A stretch of 64,000 nucleotides of DNA from Methylocystis bryophila (GTDB taxonomy: Bacteria > Pseudomonadota > Alphaproteobacteria > Rhizobiales > Beijerinckiaceae): assembly GCF_027925445.1 (NCBI RefSeq), contig NZ_AP027149.1:2108001-2172000 (forward strand), written 5' to 3'. Below are positions 34,343 to 42,851 of this stretch, piece after piece (position 1 is the first letter of the stretch; each line of letters begins with the position of its first letter). Position numbers and translations under genes: made by a program. Under the pieces are notes generated by a model. That model had not been told where the DNA came from and did not search any database. It worked only from the letters and a program-made list of their open reading frames with translations.

Positions 34343-37300
34343 ATGAACGAAGACGCCCGTGACGCCGTCGATTATTCCTCGACGCTTTATCTGCCGCAGA
34401 CGGATTTTCCAATGCGCGCCGGCCTGCCGCAGGCCGAGCCAAAACTGCTGAAGCGATGGGAGGAAATTGGTCTCGCCGAGAAGCTGCGCGAGGCCGCCGC
34501 CGGTCGCCCCAAGTTCGTGCTGCACGACGGCCCGCCCTATGCGAATGGCGCCATCCATATCGGTCACGCGCTCAACAAGATCCTCAAGGATCTGGTGACG
34601 CGCAGCCAGCGCATGTCGGCGAAGGATTGCAGCTATGTGCCGGGCTGGGACTGCCACGGCCTCCCGATCGAATGGAAGATCGAGGAGGAGAATTATCGCG
34701 CCAAGGGCAAAAAGAAGCCCGACTTCTCCGACCCCGACGCCATGATCGCCTTCCGCCGCGAATGCCGCGCCTACGCCGCGCATTGGCTCTCGGTGCAGCG
34801 CGAGGAATTCAAGCGGCTCGGCGTCGCCGGCGAGTGGGATCATCCCTATTCGACGATGGCCTTCGAGGCGGAGGCGCGCATCGCCGCGGAGATCCTGAAG
34901 TTTGCGGAAAGCGGGCTGCTCTATCGCGGCTCGAAGCCCGTCATGTGGTCGGTGGTCGAGAAGACCGCGCTGGCGGAAGCTGAGGTGGAATACGAGGACC
35001 ACACGAGCGACACGGTGTGGGTGGCTTTCCCCGCTCAGGGACAGAGCTTCTCTGTGGTCATCTGGACAACGACTCCCTGGACGCTGCCGGGTAATCGGGC
35101 GATCTCCTATTCGCATAAGATCGCCTATGGGCTCTATCGCGTGACGGCTGCGCCCGAGAACAATTGGGCCAAGGTCGGGGCCGAATATGTGCTCGCCGAC
35201 AAGCTCGCCGAGGAGGTCTTCAAGTCTTCGAAGGTTGAAGCCTATGAGCGTTTGCGGGACGCGCCAGCCGAGGAGCTCGCGGGCCTCACTTGCGATCATC
35301 CGCTTTCGCATCTGGGTTACAGCTTCCCGGTCCCGCTCCTCGACGGCGATCACGTCACCGACGACACGGGCACGGGCTTCGTGCACACGGCGCCGGGTCA
35401 CGGCCGCGACGACTTCGACATCTGGATGGCGAGCGGACGCATGCTCGCCGAGCGCGGGATCGGGACGCGCATCCCCTATACCGTCGATGCGGACGGCTTT
35501 TACACCGAGGACGCCCCGGGCTTCGCCGGCAAGCGCGTGCTGACCGAAAAGGGCGAGAAGGGCGACGCCAATGAGGCGGTGATCGCGGCGCTCATCGCCG
35601 TCGGCAATCTGCTCGCGCGCGGGCGCCTAAAGCATCAATATCCGCACTCCTGGCGTTCCAAGAAGCCGGTGATCTTTCGCAACACGCCGCAATGGTTCAT
35701 CGCGATGGATCAGCCGTTGGGCGCAACGCCGGTCGCCTCCTCCCCCCTTGCGGGGGAGGGTGAGGGTGGGGGGGCCGGAATTCACGCACAAGGCGCCGTC
35801 ACCCCCCTCTCTAACTCTCCCCCACAAGGGGGGAGAGAACAGACTCGGGCCGCGGAGACAGGCCACAACGCGCCCACGCTGCGCCAGCTCGCGCTTTCGG
35901 AAATCGCTCGCACCCATTGGACGCCGGCGGCCGGCGAGAATCGCATCACCGGCATGATCGCGACGCGGCCCGATTGGGTCGTTTCGCGCCAGCGCGCCTG
36001 GGGTGTGCCGATCGCGCTCTTCGTGAAGAAGGGGACGCATGAACCGCTCGTCGACGCGCGGGTCAATGAGCGCATCGTCGAGGCCTTTCGCGTCGAGGGA
36101 GCGGACGCCTGGTTCGAGAAAGGCGCGGCGGAGCGCTTTCTCGCCCCGGAATATGATCCCGGTGATTATGAAAAAGTCGCGGACGTGCTCGACGTCTGGT
36201 TCGACTCGGGCTCCACCCACGCCTTCGTGCTGGAGGACAAGAATAGTTTTCCGACGCTCGGAAACATTCATCGCAAACGCGACGGCGGCGCCGACGAGAT
36301 CATGTATCTCGAGGGCTCCGATCAGCATCGCGGCTGGTTTCACTCGTCCCTCCTCGAGAGCTGTGGCACGCGACATCGCGCGCCCTATGACGCCGTGCTC
36401 ACGCATGGCTTCACGCTCGACGAGAAGGGCCGCAAGATGTCGAAATCGCTCGGCAATACGGTGGCGCCGCAAAAGGTGATCGCGGATTCCGGAGCCGACA
36501 TTCTGCGGCTATGGGTCGCAAGCTGCGACTACGCCGACGACCAGCGCATCGGTCCCGAAATCCTCAAATCGGTGACCGACCATTATCGCAAGCTCCGCAA
36601 CACGCTGCGCTGGATGCTGGGAACGCTCGCGCATCACGAGCCGATGCCCTCAGACCTCGACCACCCTGAGGAGCTGGAGCGCTTCATGCTGCACCGCCTC
36701 GTCGAGCTCGACGAGGCCGTCCGCGCCGCCTATGCGACCTATGACTTCAAGAGGATCGTCGCGCTGCTGACGCCCTTCATGATCAGCGATCTTTCCGCTT
36801 TCTACTTCGACATCCGCAAGGACGCGCTTTACTGCGATGCGCCGTCGTCGCCAAAGCGCAAGGCGGCGCTGGGCGTGATCGACTGGATCTTCCGCTGCGT
36901 GACGAGCTGGCTCGCGCCGATCCTCGTCTTCACGGCGGAGGAGGCGTGGCTTTCGCGCTTCAAGGACGCCGGAAGCGTGCATCTCGAGCTTTTCCCGGAC
37001 ATTCCTTCGCATTGGCGCGACGAGGCGCTTGCAAAGAAATGGGCCGATATTCGCGCGATCCGCAGCGTCGTGACGGGCGCGCTCGAATTGGAGCGTGCGC
37101 AAAAACGTATCGGCTCCTCCCTTGAAGCCGCGCCGATCGTGCATGTTTCGGATCCGAAGCTGCTGATGGCGCTCGACGGCGTCGACTTCGCCGAAATCTG
37201 CATCGTTTCCGACATTAAAATCGAAAGCGAGGGCGGGGCGCCGGAAGCGGCTTTCCGCTTGCCCGAGGTAAAAGGCGTCGCCGCCGTCTTCGCGCCGGCC

Positions 37301-37417
37301 GAAGGCGTCAAATGCGCGCGCTCATGGCGCTATTTCGATCCCAAGACCGCCGATCCGGCCTATCCCGACGTGACTCCGCGCGATGCGCAGGCGTTGCGCG
37401 AGAAGGGCAGGGCATGA
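34343..37417 (+). CDS. ileS: Isoleucyl-tRNA synthetase with an in-frame palindromic-element insertion
   Basis: IleRS charges tRNA-Ile. The 1024-residue class Ia synthetase has the HIGH motif (PPYANGAIHIGHALNK near residue 72), a full CP1 editing domain (WTTTPWTLPGNRA, then DDTGTGFVHTAPGHG) and the KMSKS loop (KGRKMSKSLGN near residue 698). Between MDQPLG and TLRQLALSEIA, residues about 464-511 are extra compared with usual IleRS. They are encoded by a GC-rich palindrome (35738-35840) whose frame is open throughout. The insert lies after the editing domain, outside catalytic motifs, and the rest is intact, so the enzyme is probably functional. The C-terminal zinc region seen in E. coli IleRS is not evident. 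Confidence 0.95.
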   Translation: MNEDARDAVDYSSTLYLPQTDFPMRAGLPQAEPKLLKRWEEIGLAEKLREAAAGRPKFVLHDGPPYANGAIHIGHALNKILKDLVTRSQRMSAKDCSYVPGWDCHGLPIEWKIEEENYRAKGKKKPDFSDPDAMIAFRRECRAYAAHWLSVQREEFKRLGVAGEWDHPYSTMAFEAEARIAAEILKFAESGLLYRGSKPVMWSVVEKTALAEAEVEYEDHTSDTVWVAFPAQGQSFSVVIWTTTPWTLPGNRAISYSHKIAYGLYRVTAAPENNWAKVGAEYVLADKLAEEVFKSSKVEAYERLRDAPAEELAGLTCDHPLSHLGYSFPVPLLDGDHVTDDTGTGFVHTAPGHGRDDFDIWMASGRMLAERGIGTRIPYTVDADGFYTEDAPGFAGKRVLTEKGEKGDANEAVIAALIAVGNLLARGRLKHQYPHSWRSKKPVIFRNTPQWFIAMDQPLGATPVASSPLAGEGEGGGAGIHAQGAVTPLSNSPPQGGREQTRAAETGHNAPTLRQLALSEIARTHWTPAAGENRITGMIATRPDWVVSRQRAWGVPIALFVKKGTHEPLVDARVNERIVEAFRVEGADAWFEKGAAERFLAPEYDPGDYEKVADVLDVWFDSGSTHAFVLEDKNSFPTLGNIHRKRDGGADEIMYLEGSDQHRGWFHSSLLESCGTRHRAPYDAVLTHGFTLDEKGRKMSKSLGNTVAPQKVIADSGADILRLWVASCDYADDQRIGPEILKSVTDHYRKLRNTLRWMLGTLAHHEPMPSDLDHPEELERFMLHRLVELDEAVRAAYATYDFKRIVALLTPFMISDLSAFYFDIRKDALYCDAPSSPKRKAALGVIDWIFRCVTSWLAPILVFTAEEAWLSRFKDAGSVHLELFPDIPSHWRDEALAKKWADIRAIRSVVTGALELERAQKRIGSSLEAAPIVHVSDPKLLMALDGVDFAEICIVSDIKIESEGGAPEAAFRLPEVKGVAAVFAPAEGVKCARSWRYFDPKTADPAYPDVTPRDAQALREKGRA
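35738..35840. repeat. REP-doublet/MITE-like palindrome inside ileS
   Basis: The left arm (35738-35774) has CTCCCCCCTTGCGGGGGAGG and continues into a G-run. The right arm (35801-35840) has CTCTCCCCCACAAGGGGGGA. Each arm is itself a hairpin and the two arms are inverted copies of each other around a roughly 26-base centre. It is translated in frame as a Gly/Ser/Pro-rich segment. Confidence 0.85.
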
Positions 37418-37469
37418 GGGGAAATCGGTCGGGCGAGACGCTCAAAGCTGCGCGGAGGATCTCGGGCCG

Positions 37470-38897
37470 GTGAAGGTGATGCTCGCCTTTTTGGCCAATT
37501 CCCTCACGAATTTCGTGATCGGAATTCTCGTCGCCAAATATCTGGGCCCGGGCGAATACGGGCGCTTCGCCATCGCCTTCTCCATCGTGGGCGTGGTGCA
37601 GACCGCCCTCTTCGATTGGATGCGTCTCGCGGCGACGCGTTTCTATTCCGAGAAAGTGCGCGAGAACCAGCCGGTGGTGCGCGCAAGCCTGGACCTGTCC
37701 TTCGTCGTCGTGACGTGCGGGCTCGCCCTCGCCACGCTGCTCTATGCGCTCTTCGGTCCGAAGCTCGATTTCGACTCGACGCTGATCTTGCTGGCGCTGG
37801 CGATCGCCGCGGTCAATGGGCTCTTCGATTATCTGATCGCGCTGGTGCGCGCGCGCTTCGAAGACCAGCTTTTTTGGCGCCTTGTCCTCGGCAAGAACGT
37901 GCTGTCCCTTGTTCTGACAGGCGGGGGCGCCTTTCTCTTTCACTCCGCCGCGGTGGCGATGGAGGGCGTCATCGCAAGCCTCTTGGGCACGGTGATCGCC
38001 GCACGAGCCTCCTTGACCGACCGGCACGCGCAGTCTCACTTCGCGCGCCGCAACATGGCTGCGACGCTCGCCGCCTATAGCGCGCCGATCGTCGCCGCGC
38101 ATCTCATCTATCAGGCGGTGCCGCTGGCGACGCGCGCGGTTGTCGCAGACGTCTTCGACTTCGCCGAGACCGGACAATTTGCGCTCGCCTTCGATCTCGG
38201 CATGCGCGCAATCCTCGCGCTTGGCTCGGCGCTCGATGTTTTGCTGTTCCAGATCGCGGTCGCCGCCCATGAGAACCACGGCGACGATGAGGCGCGTTGG
38301 CAGGTCGGACGTAACATGGCTGTGGTGCTGGCGGTGCTGCTGCCGGGCTGCGTCGGTGTCTATTTCATCATGCCGTCGATCGAGCTGCTGATCGTGCCCG
38401 GCCAGTTTCGCGGGCCCTTCGGACATTATCTCAGCTTGCTCCTGCCGGGGCTCTTCTCGATGGGCATGATCCTCTTCGCGGTCAATCCCGTCTTCCAGAT
38501 CGCCAAGAAGACCGGACCGATGATCGCGGCGGCCCTCGCCGGAGCCCTCGCCGGCGTCGTTCTGTTCTTCCTCTTGCCTTGGGGTGAGGACGCCTCCAAT
38601 CTCGCGCTTGCCCAATGCGGCGTCTATGTCGTCGCGCTACTCGCGACCCTCGCCTTCGCTGCTCGTGAGAAGCCGATCTGGCCGCGTTTGCGCGACCTCG
38701 GCGCAAGCGTGGCGGCGACGCTCGGCATGGCGGGAGCGCTGGCTTCCATGCAGGATCTGGCGCCCGGATTTGTGACGCTGGTCGCGCAGATCTGCGTCGG
38801 CGCATTGGCTTATGGCGCGCTGACCTTCGTTTTCGACACGGCGGGGCTCCGTGGGGAGTTGATGGGTTGGGCGAAGAGCCGCAGGCAGCCGGTCTAG
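37470..38897 (+). CDS. MOP-superfamily polysaccharide flippase
   Basis: The 475-residue integral membrane protein (GTG 37470, GGAGGA upstream) has about 12-14 hydrophobic segments. It starts LAFLANSLTNFVIGILVAKY with LGPGEYGRFA, a hallmark of Wzx/MurJ-type flippases. These move lipid-linked sugars to the outer leaflet. No polymerase or glycosyltransferase is adjacent, so the substrate is open. It follows ileS closely. Its TAG stop lies inside a dispersed palindrome. Confidence 0.82.
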   Translation: MKVMLAFLANSLTNFVIGILVAKYLGPGEYGRFAIAFSIVGVVQTALFDWMRLAATRFYSEKVRENQPVVRASLDLSFVVVTCGLALATLLYALFGPKLDFDSTLILLALAIAAVNGLFDYLIALVRARFEDQLFWRLVLGKNVLSLVLTGGGAFLFHSAAVAMEGVIASLLGTVIAARASLTDRHAQSHFARRNMAATLAAYSAPIVAAHLIYQAVPLATRAVVADVFDFAETGQFALAFDLGMRAILALGSALDVLLFQIAVAAHENHGDDEARWQVGRNMAVVLAVLLPGCVGVYFIMPSIELLIVPGQFRGPFGHYLSLLLPGLFSMGMILFAVNPVFQIAKKTGPMIAAALAGALAGVVLFFLLPWGEDASNLALAQCGVYVVALLATLAFAAREKPIWPRLRDLGASVAATLGMAGALASMQDLAPGFVTLVAQICVGALAYGALTFVFDTAGLRGELMGWAKSRRQPV

Positions 38898-39118
38898 AGC
38901 GAATTCTCATGTCCAAAAGTTGATCGACTCTTGCGGAATCGGCTCTAGACCACGCTGCATTCAGGCGGACTGAATGCAGAAAGCGTGATCGATTCTAGAA
39001 GTTAGAGCGCAATTTGTGCGAAAAGCCGGTTTCCACTTTTTCGCGTCGCGCCAAGTCAAAAAGTTAGAGCATGTCATGACCGGAAAACCGCTTCGCACTT
39101 TTCCGTGACATGCCCTAA
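38894..39118. repeat. Cluster of four palindromic repeats
   Basis: Four hairpin elements lie end to end. 38894-38948 has TAGAGCGAATTC...GGCTCTA arms. 38944-38998 has the perfect CTGCATTCAG/CTGAATGCAG stem inside TCTAGA ends. 39002-39051 is TTAGAGCGCAATTTGTGCGA and onwards. 39064-39118 pairs TTAGAGCATGTC/GACATGCCCTAA. They fill the gap between the flippase and gloB genes. Confidence 0.8.
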
Positions 39119-39156
39119 GTTGCAGACGATGGCTTGTGAGCCTCGAGGAGGAGCGC

Positions 39157-39933
39157 ATGGGGATATCCGTTCATCAATTCATTTGCCTGACCGACAATTT
39201 CGGCCTGCTCGCTCGCGACGAGGAAACGGGCGCCGTCGCTTCGATCGATGCGCCGGACGGTGAGGCGATCGCTAGGGAAGCGGGCCGCATCGGCTGGCCG
39301 TTGACGGACGTCTGGCTTACCCATCATCACCTCGACCATATCGAGGGCGTTCCCGCTTTGCGTCAGGCTTTTTCAGGACTCCGCGTCGTCGGCGCGCGCC
39401 GGGACGAGCATCGCCTAGGCCGCCTCGACCTCCTAGTTGAGGATGGCGATCATGTGATGCTCGGGAATTCCAGCGCTCGCGTCATCGACGTCTGCGGGCA
39501 CACCAGAGGCCACATTGCCTATTACTTTGCGGAAGACGAGATCGTGTTCGTCGGCGACACGCTGTTCTCGCTCGGGTGCGGCAAGGTATTCGAGGGCAGC
39601 ATGGCGGAGATGTATGACTCGCTTCAAAAGCTCGCCGATCTTCCCGACGAGACGCGCGTATATTGTGGCCATGAGTACACGCAGACCAATGCGCGATTCG
39701 CCCTGACCGTGGATCCGGAAAATCCCCTGCTCGCTCAGCGAGCGAAAGAGGTAGATCGGCTACGGACACAAGGATGCGCCACGCTGCCGACGACGATCGG
39801 GCTCGAGCGCGCGACCAACCCATTTCTGCGCGCGGACGATCCTTTGGTTCGGCGCGCGATCGGAATGAGCGAGGGCGAGCCGGTGCAGGTCTTCACCAAG
39901 ATTCGCGAGATGAAGAGCGCTTTTCGCGGGTGA
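39157..39933 (+). CDS. gloB: Hydroxyacylglutathione hydrolase (glyoxalase II)
   Basis: GloB hydrolyses S-lactoylglutathione to lactate and glutathione in methylglyoxal detoxification. The 258-residue metallo-beta-lactamase-fold enzyme shows LTHHHLDHIEG (T-H-x-H-x-D-H) near residue 55, the DVCGHTRGHIAYY His, the bridging Asp in FVGDTLFSLGCGKVFEG and YCGHEYTQTNARFAL, all specific to glyoxalase II. The start is ATG 39157 directly behind GAGGAGGAG. Confidence 0.94.
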   Translation: MGISVHQFICLTDNFGLLARDEETGAVASIDAPDGEAIAREAGRIGWPLTDVWLTHHHLDHIEGVPALRQAFSGLRVVGARRDEHRLGRLDLLVEDGDHVMLGNSSARVIDVCGHTRGHIAYYFAEDEIVFVGDTLFSLGCGKVFEGSMAEMYDSLQKLADLPDETRVYCGHEYTQTNARFALTVDPENPLLAQRAKEVDRLRTQGCATLPTTIGLERATNPFLRADDPLVRRAIGMSEGEPVQVFTKIREMKSAFRG

Positions 39934-39944
39934 GAGCTGTCGCC

Positions 39945-40532
39945 TCAGTATAACGGCTGACCATCTCCAGCCTTCTCTCGGGCGCCGTGCCGCTCTTGAA
40001 ACCCGTGGCTTTCTTGGGATCCGCGGCCTTCGGCGGGGCTGTGCTTTCCAGCGAGGCGTTCTGCCGCCGCCAGCGCGACGGTCGAGAAGACGAAGGTCAA
40101 ATGGATGCCGATATAAAAATAGAGGTCGCGATCCGAGGTCTCGCGGACGTCGATAAAGGACTCGAGCAGTCCGATCGCCGTGATCGCGACGATCGTGCTC
40201 AAGAGCTTCATTTTCAATTGCCAGAAGTCGATATCGCCCATCCAGCTCGGCCAGGTGCTCCGGTCGTCGCTTGTGACGCGCGAGATGAAATTCTCATAGA
40301 CCGAGATCGTCACAATGACGATCAGCGCGCTGGTCAGCGTGATGTCGACCAGATTTAAGACCGTCAACGCAGCATGATCGTCCTGCCCATTGGCGAGGAG
40401 AAAAACCAGGGTTAGGGCTTTCTTGGCGCCCTTGTAGATAAGGGCCAGCTGAGTCGCCGTCAGCAGCACGAGAAAGGGCGCAAGGAGCCAGCGCGTAAGG
40501 AGCAGGTAGGATTCGAACAGCCGCTTCAACAT
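39945..40532 (-). CDS. UPF0114 (YqhA-family) membrane protein
   Basis: The 195-residue protein begins LKRLFESYLLLTRWLLAPFL and has three to four membrane segments with the conserved DITLTSALIVIVTISVYENF and WPSWMGDIDFWQLKMKLLST of the family. The last segment is YFYIGIHLTFVFSTVALAAA. A short hydrophilic His/Arg-rich tail follows. Function is unknown. It is convergent with gloB and follows the COG0523 gene on the same strand. Confidence 0.85.
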   Translation of the reverse strand: MLKRLFESYLLLTRWLLAPFLVLLTATQLALIYKGAKKALTLVFLLANGQDDHAALTVLNLVDITLTSALIVIVTISVYENFISRVTSDDRSTWPSWMGDIDFWQLKMKLLSTIVAITAIGLLESFIDVRETSDRDLYFYIGIHLTFVFSTVALAAAERLAGKHSPAEGRGSQESHGFQERHGAREKAGDGQPLY

Positions 40533-40584
40533 GAATCGATTGCTTTCAGCCGTTGGAAGAGTTTCTGTGGCGCCGAGAAATGGC

Positions 40585-41664
40585 TCAGGCGACCGTTTCC
40601 GCGAAGCCCTTGCGGATCTCAGCTTCCTTCAGCTTGCGGCCGATGAAGACAAGCCGCGTGCTGCGCTTTTCATCCTCTCGCCACGCGCGCTGCAGATCGC
40701 CGTCGAGTATCATGTGCACGCCCTGAAACACAAATTGTCGAGGCTCGTTCTTGAAGGAGACGATGCCCTTGCAACGCAGAATGTCGGGGCCGTCGCGCTG
40801 CGTCAGCTCCTCGAGCCAAGGCACGAAGCGCTCGGGATCAACGTCGCCCTCATGGCGGATCGAGACGGACTGCATGTCTTCATCATGATAGGCCTTCAGC
40901 GTCGGGCGTTCCTGCTGCTCCGCATGGCTGTGATGATGGTGATCGTGATCGTGGTGGTCGTGCCCGCAATCCGGACCGCAGGCGTGATCGTGATGGTGAT
41001 CGTCGTGCGCGTGATCGCCGGCCGCGAGGAAATTTGGCTCGATTTCCATGATCCTCGAGAGGTCGAAGGCGTTGCGCTCCAGCACCGCCTCGAGCGGCAC
41101 GGCCGCTTTTACCGTCCGATGAATTACGGCGTAAGGATTGATCCCACGGATGCGCGCCTCGATTTCCGACAATTCGTCGGGCGCGACGAGATCCGTTTTG
41201 TTGAGGATCACGACGTCGGCGAAGGCGATCTGATTCTTCGCCTCCGGGGCATCCTGGAGACGCGCCAGGAGAAATTTCGCGTCGGCGAGCGTCACGACGG
41301 CGTCGAGCCGCGCGGCGTCTTTCACGTCGGCGTCGACGAAGAAGGTTTGAGCGACGGGGGCGGGGTCGGCCAATCCGGTTGTCTCGACGACGATAGCGTC
41401 GAATTTGCCTCGACGGCGCATCAGGCCTTCGATGATGCGAATGAGATCGCCGCGCACGGTGCAACAGATGCAGCCGTTGTTCATTTCGAATATTTCCTCG
41501 TCCGCGCCCACGACGAGGTCGTTGTCAATGCCGATTTCTCCGAACTCGTTAACGATGACCGCGTAGCGACGGCCGTGCGGCTCGGTGAGAATGCGGTTGA
41601 GCAGAGTGGTTTTTCCGGCCCCCAGATAGCCGGTGATGACGGTGACGGGAATCTTGTCGTTCAA
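40585..41664 (-). CDS. COG0523 (CobW/ZNG1-like) metallochaperone GTPase with His-rich loop
   Basis: COG0523 G3E GTPases deliver metal ions to client enzymes, and several act in zinc limitation. The 359-residue protein starts at TTG 41664 (GGAGAG six bases upstream). It has Walker A GYLGAGKTTL at residues 11-20, the metal motif NNGCICCTVRGD (C-x-C-C), VVETTGLADPAPVA and the guanine motif NKTD. A striking His/Asp-rich insert (DHAHDDHHHDHACGPDCGHD onwards) sits near residue 215, followed by the CobW C-terminal domain. The client protein cannot be told. No Zur-type palindrome was seen before it, unlike the TonB receptor. Confidence 0.9.
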   Translation of the reverse strand: MNDKIPVTVITGYLGAGKTTLLNRILTEPHGRRYAVIVNEFGEIGIDNDLVVGADEEIFEMNNGCICCTVRGDLIRIIEGLMRRRGKFDAIVVETTGLADPAPVAQTFFVDADVKDAARLDAVVTLADAKFLLARLQDAPEAKNQIAFADVVILNKTDLVAPDELSEIEARIRGINPYAVIHRTVKAAVPLEAVLERNAFDLSRIMEIEPNFLAAGDHAHDDHHHDHACGPDCGHDHHDHDHHHHSHAEQQERPTLKAYHDEDMQSVSIRHEGDVDPERFVPWLEELTQRDGPDILRCKGIVSFKNEPRQFVFQGVHMILDGDLQRAWREDEKRSTRLVFIGRKLKEAEIRKGFAETVA

Positions 41665-41767
41665 GTCATCTCTCCAAGGCGCCGGACGAGGAGGCGGGTC
41701 GGCGCGCCGCTCTTTATAGCGGGTTCGGAGAGAGAAACGGCGTTCGCCTCAATTTTTTTCGCACATG

Positions 41768-41802
41768 AAAAAAGACCCGGACGCCGCGCGGGCTCCGGGT
41801 CG
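41768..41802 (-). terminator. Rho-independent terminator (minus strand)
   Basis: Read on the minus strand, GACCCGGA pairs with TCCGGGTC and is followed by six T residues. The direction ends transcription coming from the 27-residue frame at 41886-41969 before it can enter the COG0523 gene. There is no T-tract in the other direction. Confidence 0.85.
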
Positions 41803-41885
41803 GAAAGGCGGGAGCGAGAGACACCCATGTGGCGCGACCCTACGGGCGGCGCAAGCGGGCAGCAGCCTTCGGTCGGCGTGAACCG

Positions 41886-41969
41886 TCAAACGGCGACCCA
41901 GGAGGTGATGGCGAGCGTGATGGCGGCTGAGGCGGCCAAAATAGCGAGAATGGCGGTGGGAGCGTTCAT
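41886..41969 (-). CDS. Candidate 27-residue single-membrane-span peptide
   Basis: An ATG at 41969 opens MNAPTAILAILAASAAITLA followed by ITSWVAV and a TGA. Apart from the first residues and the Trp it is entirely hydrophobic, the profile of a one-pass membrane micropeptide. A strong terminator lies about 85 bases downstream on the same strand, which makes this a separate transcription unit. A weak GAGAAA precedes the ATG. It could instead be a small RNA in which the frame is incidental. It is too short for routine gene calling and no homologue is known to me. Confidence 0.5.
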   Translation of the reverse strand: MNAPTAILAILAASAAITLAITSWVAV

Positions 41970-42851
41970 CGACGTTTCTCGAATTGTTCAAGGGCCGGCC
42001 CTGACCCTCACGGACCAAGGCGCCGCCGCGCGTCGGGGGAATTCCCGGACCTTTTCGCGCCGCGGGGCGTAAAAAGTTGAGTCTCAAGCTTTTACGTTGC
42101 GACAAAATAACGCATGGAGTCGCCATTGAGTTCAAGGCGAAAATATGTTGCGCCGCCGAGCGCTTAAGTCGCGCGTTGCGGCCGCGCTGACGCCGTTCCT
42201 TCATACGCTTCCACCTCTTGGGTAGATATCGCGGCGCAATGACGATTTTTACATAGATCGGCCGCGCTTCAGCTGCTGGCGGACATTCCGCGCTCTCGAA
42301 TGCGCGGCGAGCGCCTTGTTAAGCTCGCCTGCGTCAAAAGCCAGTCTTGACATGCGCGCTCACTTCGAACGGGCCCAAGGAGGCAACGGCGCTCGGCGTC
42401 GCGCAGGCGGTCGTCAAAGGGCGAGCCGTCGGTGCAGTCGTTGCGCAGCGTGACCTCGATTTTTCTGCGCTGCGCGACGACGTCGCGAAGCCGCGCGCTC
42501 TTCTTCGCCAGGCGCATCGCCCTTCAGGAAGCGGCAATTGAGGCCGAGAATCGCGCCCTCGCCATAGCGAGTCATGCGCTGGGAGCAGCGCGCGCCACGA
42601 CGCGGCGAGCCTGTTCGCAGGCATTGCACTTCGCAGAAATGCTAAGTTTAAACAGCTGGTTAGCTCGGCAACGAAGATCTATCTTGGGCATTCCGCTCGC
42701 GCGCGTTGGCGAGTCGCGCAGCCAACTTGTTGAACGCGCGATAATGCTTATTTTTGCCACAGGAGCAAAATGCAGTTTAAGATGGCGGCAAGCCCATCTG
42801 GCGGTTCGTCTCAATGGAGGCGACGCGTTCGGCATGTCCGGGAGACAGAGG
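41970..42851. other. Long gap upstream of ftsH with a palindrome and no clear gene
   Basis: The frame of ftsH is open back to 42432, but the upstream translation has no FtsH-like sequence. On the minus strand a 34-codon frame (42249-42353, beginning MSRLAFDAGELNKALAAHSR) has gene-like composition but no ribosome site. A remnant of a degraded gene is possible at 42270-42630, where three minus frames alternate. A 29-base palindrome lies at 42068-42096. The ftsH promoter should be here. Confidence 0.45.
42068..42096. repeat. 29-base imperfect palindrome
   Basis: CGTAAAA and TTGAG on the left mirror CTCAA and TTTTACG on the right, with only the eighth/ninth and central bases unpaired. It may be a diverged member of the GCAAAAGTTG repeat family, or an operator about 100 bases upstream of the small frame at 41969. 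Confidence 0.55.

Noticed and set aside
37308..38615. 435-codon minus-strand frame opposite the flippase
   Set aside because: Very rich in Arg, Glu, Gln and His, the antisense signature of a membrane protein gene.
42249..42630. Possible small or decayed gene on the minus strand
   Set aside because: Three short frames alternate and none has a ribosome site or a recognisable domain; kept only as a remark under the gap.
42432..42851. 140-codon N-terminal extension of ftsH
   Set aside because: No similarity to FtsH, which begins at MNPKLKKFAPWILIG with a ribosome site just upstream.
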